Shown: positions 24,775 to 34,380 of the stretch, piece by piece | Numbering within the stretch: the first letter of the stretch is position 1 | Layout: every line of letters starts with the position of its first letter | Assembly: GCA_913009825.1 (NCBI GenBank) | Contig: CAJVYQ010000009.1 | Span: 1 to 64,000, forward strand | DNA: 64,000 bases | Direction: 5' to 3' | Source of the DNA: an uncultured Deferribacteres bacterium | GTDB lineage: Bacteria > Zhuqueibacterota > JdFR-76 > DREG01 | Position numbers and translations under genes: made by a program | The notes under the pieces: model-generated | What the model saw: the letters and a program-made list of their open reading frames with translations, nothing else | Database searches by the model: none | What the model was told of the DNA's origin: nothing

Positions 24775-25455
24775 ATGCAATTCGATATTTTGGATCACGG
24801 TTTTTTGCGACTGGTTGATTTTATGGGAGATGATGTGGCCATTGTTCAGGCCGCCAGGGTCTCTTTCGGTCAGGGTTCAAAAGGAGAGAAAATGGACCGG
24901 AAACTAATCGATTACCTGATTGCCAACCGCCACGAAACTCCCTTCGAGCAGGCCATTTTTAAATATCATGTAAAATGTCCCATCTTTGTTGCCCGGCAGT
25001 GGTTTCGCCATCGCTGGTCCAGTTTCAATGAAATTTCCGCCCGTTACACGGAGATGACTGACGAATTCTATCTGCCTGAGACGTTCCGGACTCAAAAGTC
25101 AAGAAATTACCGGTATAACGATTTACCTGACGAAGTGAACGAACGGCTGCGTGGAAAAGTGGAATCTTTTTACCGGGAGATGTACCAATTGTATGAATCG
25201 CTGATAGCAGAAGGTGTGGCAAAAGAACAGGCCCGGATTGTGCTGCCCATGGGGCTCTACACGCAGTTTTACTGGACGATCAACGCCCGCTCGTTAATGA
25301 ATTTTCTCTCGCTGCGGCTGGAAATTCATGCGCAGAAAGAGATCCGTCTGTATGCGCAGGCCATTGAAAAAATATTCCGGGAAAAACTTCCCTGGACGTA
25401 CGATGCCTTTGAAAAGTATTTTTTGGCAAAAATCACGGTGGATGAGAAAAACTAA
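24775..25455 (+). CDS. thyX: Flavin-dependent thymidylate synthase ThyX
   Basis: Converts dUMP to dTMP using CH2-THF, FAD and NADPH. The ThyX signature RHRWSSFNEISARY is at residues 78-91. Further conserved parts are VQAARVSFGQG, HETPFEQ and the C-terminal ARIVLPMGLYTQFYWTINAR with LRLEIHAQKEIR. 226 residues, normal length. GGAGAG lies eight bases before the ATG. No thyA is seen in the window. Confidence 0.96.
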   Translation: MQFDILDHGFLRLVDFMGDDVAIVQAARVSFGQGSKGEKMDRKLIDYLIANRHETPFEQAIFKYHVKCPIFVARQWFRHRWSSFNEISARYTEMTDEFYLPETFRTQKSRNYRYNDLPDEVNERLRGKVESFYREMYQLYESLIAEGVAKEQARIVLPMGLYTQFYWTINARSLMNFLSLRLEIHAQKEIRLYAQAIEKIFREKLPWTYDAFEKYFLAKITVDEKN

Positions 25456-25513
25456 CAACTGGTGTGGGGGAAAAATGATATGCTTGAAAGAATTCTGTAG
25501 TGAAAGATTGTCA

Positions 25514-25657
25514 ATTAGTTAGTGCCTGAACGAAAAGTGGAAAACGTGCATTTTGCCTGTTTTATAAACTGTTTAGTTTCCTGCTTTTCAATAAGATCAT
25601 AATTCGAACAAGATGTTTGATATACAATTTAGATACTTTTCGTTCAGCCTCTAGTTA
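25514..25657. repeat. MITE-like element, family B copy 3
   Basis: Ends TTAGTGCCTGAACGAAAAG (left) and CTTTTCGTTCAGCCTCTAGTTAA (right, complementary with few mismatches). The interior is AT-rich and unlike copies 1, 4 and 5, so only the terminal inverted repeats are shared. It lies between thyX and the metallo-hydrolase gene. Confidence 0.65.
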
Positions 25658-25694
25658 ATCTTTGCTTCTAACATATAAAAGGAATATCCGGAAA

Positions 25695-26549
25695 ATGAAA
25701 ATTGGCAAGATACGGATCGAACCGATGGAGTACGGACGGTTCAAATTAGATGGCGGCGCCATGTACGGCGTGGTGCCCAAAGTGCTCTGGGAAAAATATT
25801 CACCGGCCAACGACAGAAACCAGATACAGATGGCGCTGCGGGGCATGATCATCAAAACAGAATCAAGAAATATTTTAGTAGATACCGGCGTGGGGAACAA
25901 AATGTCGGAAAAGCTGAATAAAATTTATGCGGTAGATTTTTCACACTATTCTCTGGCCGATTCGCTGCATAAGCTGAATCTGAATTTTGGTGACATCACC
26001 GATGTAATTCTCACTCATCTTCATTTCGATCATACCGGCGGCGCAACCGGGAAAAAGGAAGATGGCTCCATTGTTCCCACTTTTCCCAATGCAACCTATT
26101 ATGTGCAGAAAAAACAGTACGATTGGGCAATTTCCCCGTCCGACCGGGACCTGGCCAGTTATTTCCCGGAAAATTTTGTTCCGTTAAACGAAGCAAATGT
26201 CTTACAAATTTTGGCTGGTGAGGAAGAACTTTTCCCCGGAATTTTCCTGATTCCCATTCATGGTCACACGCCCGGTCAGCAGTTGGTGAAGATATCTCAG
26301 GCGGGCGAAACCCTGCTCTACTGCGGTGATTTAATCCCCACTGCGTCGCACATTCCGCTGCCCTGGATTATGGGATATGATCTGCAGCCTTTAGTAACGT
26401 TGGACGAAAAGAAAAATATCCTGCCGGTTGCAGCAGCGGAAAACTGGCTTCTCTTTTTTGAACACGATCCTCACATAGCAGCCGCCAAAGTGGAAAAGAC
26501 GGAGAAAGGGTTTCTGATGGGAGAAAAAATATTGGTTTGCCATGACTGA
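25695..26549 (+). CDS. MBL-fold metallo-hydrolase
   Basis: Metallo-beta-lactamase-fold hydrolase of 284 residues from the ATG at 25695, preceded by CCGGAAA. The zinc motif HLHFDHTGG puts ligands at His108, His110, Asp112 and His113. IPIHGHTPGQ and CGDLIPTASH supply the remaining ligands. Overall layout (VDTGVGNKM, YYVQKKQYDWA) is like AttM/AHL-lactonase-type or thiol-ester hydrolases; the substrate is unknown. Its last codons overlap the mutL start by eight bases, so it is translationally coupled to the mutL-miaA operon. Confidence 0.85.
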   Translation: MKIGKIRIEPMEYGRFKLDGGAMYGVVPKVLWEKYSPANDRNQIQMALRGMIIKTESRNILVDTGVGNKMSEKLNKIYAVDFSHYSLADSLHKLNLNFGDITDVILTHLHFDHTGGATGKKEDGSIVPTFPNATYYVQKKQYDWAISPSDRDLASYFPENFVPLNEANVLQILAGEEELFPGIFLIPIHGHTPGQQLVKISQAGETLLYCGDLIPTASHIPLPWIMGYDLQPLVTLDEKKNILPVAAAENWLLFFEHDPHIAAAKVEKTEKGFLMGEKILVCHD

Positions 26550-28338
26550 AGGGAAAATAAAAGTTCTCTCCGAAAGCCTGAGCAATAAAATTGCGGCGGG
26601 CGAGGTGATTGACCGGCCGTCATCGGTGGTGAAAGAGTTGGTGGAAAACGCCATCGATGCTGAGGCGATCAGCATCACCGTCATTGTCCGGGACGGCGGC
26701 AAGTCGCTGATACAGGTGATCGACAACGGCAGCGGTATGATTGAGACGGATGCGATTCTGGCATTCGAACGTCATTCTACCAGCAAAATTTCCCGGGTGG
26801 AAGATCTGAACCGGATAGAAACCATGGGATTTCGCGGCGAAGCGCTGGCCTCTATCGGCTCTGTATCCCGTATCGAACTGAAAGCCTGCATTGCCGGCGA
26901 AGCCGCCGCTACGAGTCTGGAACTGGAAGGCGGGATCATCAAAAATGTAGGGAAAGCGGCGGGCAAACAGGGCACATCGCTGGCAATTAAAAATCTGTTT
27001 TTCAACACGCCGGCGAGAAGAAAATTTTTAAAAAGTGATATTGCCGAATATCGCCACATTCTGCAGGTGATGCATCGCTATTTTTTATCCTATCCGGAAA
27101 TTTCTTTTCACTTTTTCAAAAATGATGACGAGATTTTTAACTTACCCGCTACCGGTTTACGCCAGCGTGTCATCCAGGTTTACGGCGACCGGGTGAGAGA
27201 ACATTTGGTTGAGGTGAAATTTGAACACGCCAATGGAACGGTTACCGGATTAATTGGTGACATGGACCTGTTCAGAAGGAGCCGCGGCGACCAGTTTCTG
27301 TTCCTTAACAGAAGGTTCATTCAGAATAAAAGCATCAGCTGGTCGGTGATCAATGCCTACCATACCATGCTGCCCAAGGGGAGCTATCCGTTTTATGCTC
27401 TGTTTCTACAGGTAAATCCGGAAGTCATCGATGTGAACGTACATCCGTCGAAGATAGAGGTTCGATTTGAAAATGAACGGGCTATTTTCGGCATGGTGTA
27501 CCGTGCGGTGAAAGAAGCTTTGTTGTCCAATTCGGTTATTCCGGTGTTGCATACGGATCCGGTACGGCAGGAATTTGAGACCATCTCTATGGAAAAACCA
27601 TCGACCAGGCAACATACGGCGCCGGAAAGGCCGAACAAACAATCTTCGCCGCAAAAGAAAATGGCGTTTCAATTCGAATTCAGGAAAGAGAAACGGGCGT
27701 TGGGTTTTATTCCCGGTCAAAATGAAGTTGATTCTGCTCCATCTGCAGCACCGGAGCCGCCGTCCGGGGCGATGTTGGAAACTGTGTCTGTATGGCAGTT
27801 GCACAACAAATTTATTTTTTCACAAATTAAAAGCGGGCTGATTATCATCGATCAACATTTGGCGCATGAGCGGGTACTATACGAAAAAGCGTTGCAGTCG
27901 TTTGAGAATATGCGCCCGGTTGCCCAACAACAGCTATTTCCCAAAACGGTGGAATTGAGCCCTGATGATTTTGAAACACTGTTAGAAATGCAGTTTTACT
28001 TAACCAAACTGGGATTTGTGGTACGGGAGTTTGGCAAGTTCACGGTCATCATCGAAGCGGTTCCGGCCGAGCTTCATCTCCGCAACGAAGAGAAGGTACT
28101 GCGCGAAATGATCGATGATTTTAAAGAGAGTAAAGAACCCGATATCCGCGAGAGAATTGCCGCTACATTTTCATGTAAAAGCGCAATCAAAGCAGGGGAT
28201 AAGTTGAAAACCGGGGAAATCATCGCCCTCATCGATAACCTGTTCGCGACAAAAAATCCCTATTTCTGTCCCCATGGCCGGCCCATTATCGTGACTGTAC
28301 CCATGGAAGAGTTGGACCGCCGCTTTTTACGTACTTAG
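26542..28338 (+). CDS. mutL: DNA mismatch repair protein MutL
   Basis: 598 residues. The GHKL ATPase N-terminus shows KIAAGEVIDRPSSVVKELVE, DAEA, DNGSGM, RHSTSKI and GFRGEALASI. After a Pro/Lys-rich linker (about residues 345-405), the C-terminal endonuclease domain carries DQHLAHERVLYE, with Leu where DQHA(x)2E(x)4E has Ala; metal-binding Asp, Glu and His are kept. The zinc-site partners FSCKSAIKAGD and CPHGRP are present, so this is the nicking type found where mutH is absent. It overlaps the MBL gene and precedes miaA by six bases. Confidence 0.95.
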   Translation: MTEGKIKVLSESLSNKIAAGEVIDRPSSVVKELVENAIDAEAISITVIVRDGGKSLIQVIDNGSGMIETDAILAFERHSTSKISRVEDLNRIETMGFRGEALASIGSVSRIELKACIAGEAAATSLELEGGIIKNVGKAAGKQGTSLAIKNLFFNTPARRKFLKSDIAEYRHILQVMHRYFLSYPEISFHFFKNDDEIFNLPATGLRQRVIQVYGDRVREHLVEVKFEHANGTVTGLIGDMDLFRRSRGDQFLFLNRRFIQNKSISWSVINAYHTMLPKGSYPFYALFLQVNPEVIDVNVHPSKIEVRFENERAIFGMVYRAVKEALLSNSVIPVLHTDPVRQEFETISMEKPSTRQHTAPERPNKQSSPQKKMAFQFEFRKEKRALGFIPGQNEVDSAPSAAPEPPSGAMLETVSVWQLHNKFIFSQIKSGLIIIDQHLAHERVLYEKALQSFENMRPVAQQQLFPKTVELSPDDFETLLEMQFYLTKLGFVVREFGKFTVIIEAVPAELHLRNEEKVLREMIDDFKESKEPDIRERIAATFSCKSAIKAGDKLKTGEIIALIDNLFATKNPYFCPHGRPIIVTVPMEELDRRFLRT

Positions 28339-28344
28339 TTTACC

Positions 28345-29304
28345 GTGATACTCTCTCAAAAGAAATCCATCATTGTTATTTTGGGTCCTACTGCGGTTGG
28401 CAAAACCCGGATGGCACTGGAATTAAAAGAATCTTTCCCGCAAATAGAAGTGATTTCGGCCGATTCCCGGCAGATATTTCGTTTGATGAATATCGGCACC
28501 GCCAAACCTTCTCCGGCTGAACTGTCCGTACTGCCGCATCATTTCATCGATATTAAAAATCCGGACGAAAATATTAACGCCGGTGAATTTGGCGTTGCCG
28601 GCAGAGATATGTACCGGCAATTGCGAAAACAGCAAAAAATCCCCATTGTTGTCGGTGGTTCCGGTCTTTACATCCGTTCTTTGATTGACGGATTATTCCA
28701 GGGCAGGGTAAGCGATCCCGAAGTAAAAAGCATGCTGCAGCAGCGGGCGGATAAGGAAGGTCTGGCCGGTCTCTTCGCCGAAATGATGAAAATCGACCCG
28801 GAAGCAGCCCCAAAAATTCATCCCAACGACCGGCAAAGAATTGTGCGCGCTCTGGAAGTATGGCGTGTGACCGGACAATCTGTTTCGCAATTGCGGAAAA
28901 AATTACACCCCAAAATTGATCTCACACCTGTTTTCATCGGTTTGAACCGTGAACGCGAAAAACTTTACCAAATAATAAACGCCCGGGTGGGACGGATGAT
29001 TACGGACGGACTGATTGAAGAAGTGCAGCGTATGCGCATGCACGGTTACAACCGGAAACTGCAATCGCAAAAAACGGTTGGGTATCAGGAAATTCATGAT
29101 TATCTGGATAAAAATATTTCTCTGCCCGAAGCGGTGGAACTGATCAAACGAAATACCCGCCGGTTTGCCAAGCGGCAGCTCACCTGGTTCAACCGGGATG
29201 AACGAATTACATGGTTCAAAATTGATGATGAGAGTGGCTGGCGGAAAGCGAAAGAGGAACTGACTGTTGCAATAGAAAAGTACTTAGCTGATTTTGTTGC
29301 GTAG
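28345..29304 (+). CDS. miaA: tRNA dimethylallyltransferase MiaA
   Basis: Adds the isopentenyl group to A37 of tRNAs reading U-starting codons. The P-loop GPTAVGKT is at residues 14-21. ISADSRQIFR, GGSGLYIRSLIDGL, RIVRALEVWRVTG and VGYQEIHDYLD are family motifs. 319 residues, normal length. Start GTG at 28345, six bases after the mutL stop. The mutL-miaA order is common in bacteria. Confidence 0.95.
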   Translation: MILSQKKSIIVILGPTAVGKTRMALELKESFPQIEVISADSRQIFRLMNIGTAKPSPAELSVLPHHFIDIKNPDENINAGEFGVAGRDMYRQLRKQQKIPIVVGGSGLYIRSLIDGLFQGRVSDPEVKSMLQQRADKEGLAGLFAEMMKIDPEAAPKIHPNDRQRIVRALEVWRVTGQSVSQLRKKLHPKIDLTPVFIGLNREREKLYQIINARVGRMITDGLIEEVQRMRMHGYNRKLQSQKTVGYQEIHDYLDKNISLPEAVELIKRNTRRFAKRQLTWFNRDERITWFKIDDESGWRKAKEELTVAIEKYLADFVA

Positions 29305-29676
29305 TCGGAATTATTCTACAATCATATTTCAATTTGCGGGCCTGAATTAGAAAATCCTCATCGAACTCAACGTCGCCGGTTGCAGAAGTTCGTAATCGCT
29401 AAAACCTTGCCGGTCCACAAAAACGCGTCGGATATTTTCCTCCCTGATTTTTCTTTCACCACTTTTCTACTACCATCAGCCCATTGCCGCTCACTTTCAA
29501 ATTCCATATTTTTTCTCACAAGCGGCCTTTCTTTGTTTTATTCGATAAATTGGCAGAAATGCTTGATAGATTGTGGATGCGGAAAATATGTTATCTGATT
29601 AGGTGAGCCGATTGGATTTATAAATTTTTCAGTTGACATTTAAAAGAAATCAGACTATTTTTAATAAAAATAATTT
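29305..29676. other. Spacer before the tRNA
   Basis: No convincing gene. One minus-strand frame near 29345-29440 reads VFVDRQGFSDYELLQPATLS but lacks a start and may be a fragment of a decayed gene. The final part carries the tRNA promoter. Confidence 0.4.
29633..29661 (+). promoter_or_regulatory. Sigma70-like promoter of tRNA-Gly
   Basis: TTGACA (29633-29638), a 17-base spacer, then TATTTT (29656-29661), placing the start of transcription about eight bases before the mature tRNA 5' end. It supports TTGACA-type promoters in this organism. Confidence 0.65.
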
Positions 29677-29749
29677 GCGAGCGTAGCTCAGTTGGTAGAG
29701 CCCTGGCTTCCCAAGCCAGCTGTCACGGGTTCGAGTCCCGTCGCTCGCT
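29677..29749 (+). tRNA. tRNA-Gly (anticodon CCC)
   Basis: A full cloverleaf of 73 bases: acceptor GCGAGCG / CGCTCGC, D-arm GCTC...GAGC, anticodon stem CTGGC / GCCAG with loop TTCCCAA (anticodon CCC), and T-arm ACGGG-TTCGAGT-CCCGT. The discriminator is T and CCA is not encoded. It is isolated, with its own promoter and a terminator 32 bases downstream. Confidence 0.95.
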
Positions 29750-29780
29750 CAAGTTCAAATTCATGAATAATCTGAGAATT

Positions 29781-29806
29781 AAGCTCCATAGGAATGGGGC
29801 TTTTCC
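29781..29806 (+). terminator. Terminator after tRNA-Gly
   Basis: AAGCTCCAT / ATGGGGCTT forms a 9-bp stem (one G-U pair) with an AGGA loop, followed by TTTTCC. It may also slow transcription arriving from the minus-strand locus on the other side. Confidence 0.65.
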
Positions 29807-29928
29807 ATTTGAGATTAAACCAAATATTCCCGTATTGAGACAAAAAAAGCGTACAATAAACGAGCAGCAGAAGAAATCACTGGATAGATATTTCAGAATT
29901 AATTGTTTTCAACTCATTGAGCAACTTT

Positions 29929-31443
29929 TCAACGTTCCATCTTTTTACCATAATCTAATTTGTGATTAGTAGTAACCAAGGGGAAGTCAGGAACGAGCAC
30001 AGGAAACGGCATATTTTTTTCGATTGCCAGAAGATCAACTCTTGTCAGCTTAAGTTTTTCAAACAGAGATAGATCGATTTCAATGTCATTATTGTATTTT
30101 TTTTGCAACGTTTCGATATATGGATTCAAATCATTTTTAATGACCGATAAATAATCAGAAGAATATTTTTTCGCCTGGTTGATAGATTGTAGATATTGAT
30201 TTTTTTGATAGGAAGCGAGTAAATAATCTCTCCACATGGTTACAGTTCTTCGAACGACATTCACTTTCTCATAGCCATTTTTATAGGCTTCTCCGGTGAC
30301 ATATTTATCTTGAATCAAATTTATAACGGCAAGTTTGAATTGTTCAGCAAAATTACCCTTGTTAATCCGTTCCCCGAAAACCAACGGGTGTACATTTAGC
30401 TCTTTTTCAAAATCCCGGACTGTCCAAACATCTTTATCGATGGTTAAAAATGACAAATCACCAATCCGCTCAAGCCCACTACGAACAGAACTGATCATTT
30501 TTTCTTGGCTCTTTTGCTGCCCCAAATCATTGTTGAACAAATTTGTATTGTTCTGCTGCAGGCCGACGTAGAGAGGTTGCAATAAATTCAATAATTTGGT
30601 AAATATCTTTCCGTTAAATTCAACTCGTCTCCCTTTCATCAATTTAAGAACAAAATTCTTATACGCCTCAGCAGCATATCTCTCTTTCAATCTTCTTTCA
30701 ATCCTGAACATTTTTTTTTGAACATCCTGATCAGAAATTAACAATCGATCTGTCCAACTGCAAATTTTAATCAGCAAAAAGGAATTGTTGTCAAATTTAA
30801 GAGGACCAATTATTTGATTTTGATACAGGGGCTCACGGAATAAAGCCTCATGAATTACTTCCGGTTCGGGATCATCCCATTTGATTTCTTTCCGGGAGAT
30901 TGTATGGGACGCTGTAGATTGAGGAAATAAGTCTCTATCTATACTTCCCCTTTTCCAATGATCTTTAATGATTTTAACCTTTTCGGTGTCTGTTACCGAA
31001 GTATATTCGATCTGATAGGTTCGATTGGCAAATCTGTATTCATTTTTTAAATCACCGCTGTCCAATTCAACTTTTTTATAGAAATCTTTGGAGAACAGAT
31101 ACTGACGCATTGCCTGCTCTTTTCTGCCCCTCACATAGTCCTGAAATCGCTCATTTTGCGCAAGTTCACTATTCTCGCCAAGTTCCAATGCCAAAAGTTT
31201 TTCAGCCACCAGAGAATTCAGGACTATTTTTCGATGGATATAATTGTCACCCTTGCAATAACTGGGTCTCAACGTCAATTCGGCACGGCTAATAAATTCA
31301 TTTTTTGAAATGGTTTTATTGCCAATCCGGACAAGTATTTCTTCTTTAGGTTGATCTGTTGCCTCTTTTCCGCAAAAAAATAGTTGAGAAAAAGATAATA
31401 CAGCTAAAGGGAAAATGATTTTTTTTAGACAAATTGAAAGCAT
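29929..31443 (-). CDS. Helical lipoprotein with SurA-N-like organisation, function unknown
   Basis: A 504-residue predicted lipoprotein: signal sequence IIFPLAVLSFSQLFFC (Cys24, a loose lipobox), then IGNKTISKNEFISRAELTLR, a pattern seen in SurA/PpiD-type chaperone N-terminal helices. The rest is mainly charged helices; I see no parvulin PPIase motif. It begins directly after the stop of the GH5-like gene (TAA then ATG), so it is the last gene of the mannoside locus and probably translationally coupled. A periplasmic chaperone for the exported proteins of the locus is a reasonable guess, not shown by sequence. Confidence 0.6.
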   Translation of the reverse strand: MLSICLKKIIFPLAVLSFSQLFFCGKEATDQPKEEILVRIGNKTISKNEFISRAELTLRPSYCKGDNYIHRKIVLNSLVAEKLLALELGENSELAQNERFQDYVRGRKEQAMRQYLFSKDFYKKVELDSGDLKNEYRFANRTYQIEYTSVTDTEKVKIIKDHWKRGSIDRDLFPQSTASHTISRKEIKWDDPEPEVIHEALFREPLYQNQIIGPLKFDNNSFLLIKICSWTDRLLISDQDVQKKMFRIERRLKERYAAEAYKNFVLKLMKGRRVEFNGKIFTKLLNLLQPLYVGLQQNNTNLFNNDLGQQKSQEKMISSVRSGLERIGDLSFLTIDKDVWTVRDFEKELNVHPLVFGERINKGNFAEQFKLAVINLIQDKYVTGEAYKNGYEKVNVVRRTVTMWRDYLLASYQKNQYLQSINQAKKYSSDYLSVIKNDLNPYIETLQKKYNNDIEIDLSLFEKLKLTRVDLLAIEKNMPFPVLVPDFPLVTTNHKLDYGKKMER

Positions 31444-32664
31444 TTAAACAAAGTTATGATACAATTCCAGAGCATACTTTAGTGGATTTGCATAGAAATC
31501 CTCAGAGGTCATTTCGAGAGAAAGACTCTTTGTTGCCTTCTTGACCACAGGATTTGTCCCGGCAAATTTTTTTATGATCTCCGCATGAGGTTTTAACGAT
31601 CCATCGCGCCCGACCAAACCGAAGAAACGTTCATGATGGGATTGGTCACAGGGAGGCAGATGGTACAAACTTGGGTGATAATCAGCAAAACACCAAATTA
31701 GAGCGCCTAATGCGCCAACTTCAACTAATTTCGGCAGAACCTGCTCAATGTAATAGGCAAAATCATCTTCAGACGTCATAAATATTTTGTAATCTCTGCC
31801 GTAACCAATCCATTCCCAGGTAGTCGACTTCTTGCCGTCAGGAACAGTGCAGCCGCCGAACTCTTCCATTAAAACGGGCTTCCCACACAGGGCTGATGTC
31901 AAAGCACAAGTGTAAGGGACAAAATTCGGATCCAGCGGACTAATTGCCCAGTCTACATACATGGGATAAGCATGCATAACAGCCATGTCGACTTCATTAA
32001 AGATATCAGATACGCGAAGGCCATTATCTTCAAACAAATTTTCTGTGTGTAAACCACAGGTAACGGAATGATTGGGATCGATCTCCTTGATAAGGTTGAA
32101 CATATTTTTTGCCCAAATCCGGCCATTTTCAGCGTCTTTGGGCCAGGCCATAAAATCCGGTTCATTCCCCAGATTCCAAATCCCAATTCCAGGATGGTCA
32201 TAAAAATTTGACACCACTTTCTGTAAGAGTAACTTCTCCGCGTCCAACACCAATCGATCAACATAAGGATTTAAATAGCCGCAATCCACGATCTGTTCTC
32301 CTGAAACAACCTGTCGCACACTTTTGGGTTTAGGCAGATGTTTTTGCAGCATCCATTCAGGAACCCAGTTGGGTCCGCTCATGTGTCCCGTAAAAAAAGT
32401 AACATCAAGCTGCAACTTATTCTCATTCGCTATATTGCAAACTTTTTCAAAATTATTTAAACAAGCCGAACTTACATCATTGGGTTTGGGTTGCCAATCA
32501 TCCCATAACAGAAAGATTCGAACCAGGTTCAAACCAATTGAACGGATAATCTCGAATTCTTCTTTTACTTCGTTTTCATCAAAATTGGCCCACCAATACA
32601 TCGCTTTTTTGCGCGGCCAGTAATTTACACCTAAAATGAAAGGTCGTGGCTTCTTTTTCTTCAT
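31444..32664 (-). CDS. GH5-like (clan GH-A) glycoside hydrolase, possible beta-mannanase/mannosidase
   Basis: A 406-residue TIM barrel. The start ATG at 32664 is favoured by AGGTGA just upstream, which overlaps the stop of the preceding GH130 gene. Motifs: GVNYWPRKKAMYWWANFDEN at the N-terminus, IRSIGLNLVRIFLLWDDWQP, WNLGNEPDFMAWP (acid/base Glu in NEP) and GKPVLMEEFGG (nucleophile Glu). No signal peptide, so it probably acts in the cytoplasm on imported oligosaccharides. Clan GH-A is clear; the family (GH5, or a near relative) and mannan specificity are inferred from GH130 neighbours. Confidence 0.75.
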   Translation of the reverse strand: MKKKKPRPFILGVNYWPRKKAMYWWANFDENEVKEEFEIIRSIGLNLVRIFLLWDDWQPKPNDVSSACLNNFEKVCNIANENKLQLDVTFFTGHMSGPNWVPEWMLQKHLPKPKSVRQVVSGEQIVDCGYLNPYVDRLVLDAEKLLLQKVVSNFYDHPGIGIWNLGNEPDFMAWPKDAENGRIWAKNMFNLIKEIDPNHSVTCGLHTENLFEDNGLRVSDIFNEVDMAVMHAYPMYVDWAISPLDPNFVPYTCALTSALCGKPVLMEEFGGCTVPDGKKSTTWEWIGYGRDYKIFMTSEDDFAYYIEQVLPKLVEVGALGALIWCFADYHPSLYHLPPCDQSHHERFFGLVGRDGSLKPHAEIIKKFAGTNPVVKKATKSLSLEMTSEDFYANPLKYALELYHNFV

Positions 32665-32670
32665 TTTCAC

Positions 32671-34119
32671 CTAAGACGTAAGTTCATTTAACAATTCACT
32701 AAGATTAACTGTAGCAAATGTACTGGCGTAATCAGATATTCCGTAAGGTAAAATCAATTCATTTTCATGAATTAATGATCCGCAGCTATAAACAACGTTT
32801 GGAACATAACCTTCGCGCTCATTTATATTTGAGCTTAGTAAAGGTTCTTTTAATCGGCCAATTACTTTCGTTGGATCATTTAAATCAAGTAAAAATGCTC
32901 CTATTACATACTTTCGCATCGGGCCAACTCCATGGCTTAGTACAAGCCATCCTGCTTCAGTTTCAATTGGTGATCCGCAATTACCTAACTGGACAAATTC
33001 CCATGGAAATGTAGGTTTTAAAATATTTATTTTTGAATACCAAAACTGGATTTGCTCTGAAAACATGATAAAAATGTTTTCATTGTCTTGTCTTGAAATC
33101 ATTGCGTATAGACCATTAATTTTGCGCGGGAATAATGCCATTCCCTTATTTTGAACCTCCGGACCATTTAATGTGCTAATTTTGAATGTAACAAAGTCTT
33201 CCGTCTCTAAAAGTTGTGGAAGAATTACTTGCCCATCGTAAGCTGTATATAAGGCGTAATACTTGACTCGATTATATTCATCATGAAACTCAACAAAACG
33301 GGCATCTTCTATCCCGTTACGTTCTGCTGGTGAATAGGGGAAAATAACCCTTTCGGAAATATCTTGTTTTGAGGAGTAAGATATTTCATAATTGGATTTT
33401 GCCAAAGATAAAATCCCTCGTGCTACAATTTTGTTCTTACCATCTCTACTCCTACTTTGGCGGAGTGCATAATTAATATTTTCCTCTAAATCTTTTAATG
33501 TAAAATATTCTTCCAGTCCAGCTAAAATCCGGGATGAAAAATCATTATCAAGTTCCAATTCGATGAGCTTCTTTTCAAACAAAGCTTTGTCGTATGAATG
33601 ATCAGGATGGACATCCGGAACTGTAACATAGGGTGACGGTTCTTCTATTGTAATAACATTATCTTTATCAATCATTCCGGATCGAAATGTAATCGAAGAT
33701 ATGTGCCCTTCCCCGGTTGCCCTTAAACTAACAATGACACGTTGACAACCTTCAGGCAAGTTCGATTGATCAGGATGCCAAACAATAGAAGGATTAAATA
33801 GCGCCGCGGATTCTAAGGAATATTCCTGAGTAAAGTATGCTCCAATCAGCATTTTTCGCTCTTCACTCAGCAATTGATCTGTAATTAAGAATTCTTGTAA
33901 TTGGTTAAATCTTTTGAGAAAAAATTGTTGTAACTTGTGATGTCTGTCTTTGAATTCCGACAACACTTTTTTGAATTCTTTCTTAACTTCATTCTCAGTG
34001 AGCGACATAATTCTTGCGATTATTTTAAGAGTCCGGCCTTCTCCATAAGGAGTAAAAGGTTGAAATAAAACTCTCTTGTAGTCAGACCTTAAGACAATCC
34101 CGGTTCTTTTAACATTCAT
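32671..34119 (-). CDS. GH130-family protein, large form (mannoside phosphorylase or mannosidase)
   Basis: A 482-residue five-bladed propeller of GH130 type with an extra helical N-terminus of about 110 residues (SLTENEVKKEFKKVLSEFKD, then HHKLQQFFLKRFNQ). The catalytic-type Asp is in GIEDARFVEF, compared with EDPRI in the third copy. The phosphate-site region reads NKGMALFPRKING and ISRQDNENIFIMFS. YVPNVVYSCG and LSHGVGPM match the blade motifs. No signal peptide. GH130 enzymes cleave beta-mannosides by phosphorolysis or, in some subfamilies, hydrolysis; which applies is open. It is followed by the GH5-like gene with overlap of signals. Confidence 0.8.
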   Translation of the reverse strand: MNVKRTGIVLRSDYKRVLFQPFTPYGEGRTLKIIARIMSLTENEVKKEFKKVLSEFKDRHHKLQQFFLKRFNQLQEFLITDQLLSEERKMLIGAYFTQEYSLESAALFNPSIVWHPDQSNLPEGCQRVIVSLRATGEGHISSITFRSGMIDKDNVITIEEPSPYVTVPDVHPDHSYDKALFEKKLIELELDNDFSSRILAGLEEYFTLKDLEENINYALRQSRSRDGKNKIVARGILSLAKSNYEISYSSKQDISERVIFPYSPAERNGIEDARFVEFHDEYNRVKYYALYTAYDGQVILPQLLETEDFVTFKISTLNGPEVQNKGMALFPRKINGLYAMISRQDNENIFIMFSEQIQFWYSKINILKPTFPWEFVQLGNCGSPIETEAGWLVLSHGVGPMRKYVIGAFLLDLNDPTKVIGRLKEPLLSSNINEREGYVPNVVYSCGSLIHENELILPYGISDYASTFATVNLSELLNELTS

Positions 34120-34380
34120 TTTAAAAGCCCACTCTTTATATTACAAATTGTAACTGTCTACCGAATCTACGCCTCAAACCGACAAGAAGTTTCATCGCAG
34201 GGAACACACACCGGAACGTATCCCTTTGGGAGAGTTCGCTGAGATTCTTTTTCTTTTTGATAAGAGCATCAATTTGTGCAGTTGTTAAACATACAAATGT
34301 ATCGGCAGTGTTATAAAAAATTCTTACCTCGACAATATTTTATAGAACCATTCCCATTTGAAAATAATATTTTCCCTTTC
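34120..34380. other. Spacer inside the locus between two GH130 genes
   Basis: About 260 bases. The minus strand holds an open stretch without a normal start (TFVCLTTAQIDALIKKKKNL, then FRCVFPAMKLLVGLRRRFG), which may be the end of a decayed gene. This gap and the one at 35323-35648 are the largest inside the locus and could hold an internal promoter. Confidence 0.4.

Noticed and set aside
29763-29969. Small plus-strand open frame after the tRNA
   Set aside because: It overlaps the tRNA terminator hairpin and the end of the minus-strand lipoprotein gene; no ribosome site.
34120-34380. Small gene on the minus strand between two GH130 genes
   Set aside because: The open stretch has no ATG, GTG or TTG at a sensible place and no recognised family; kept only as a possible remnant.
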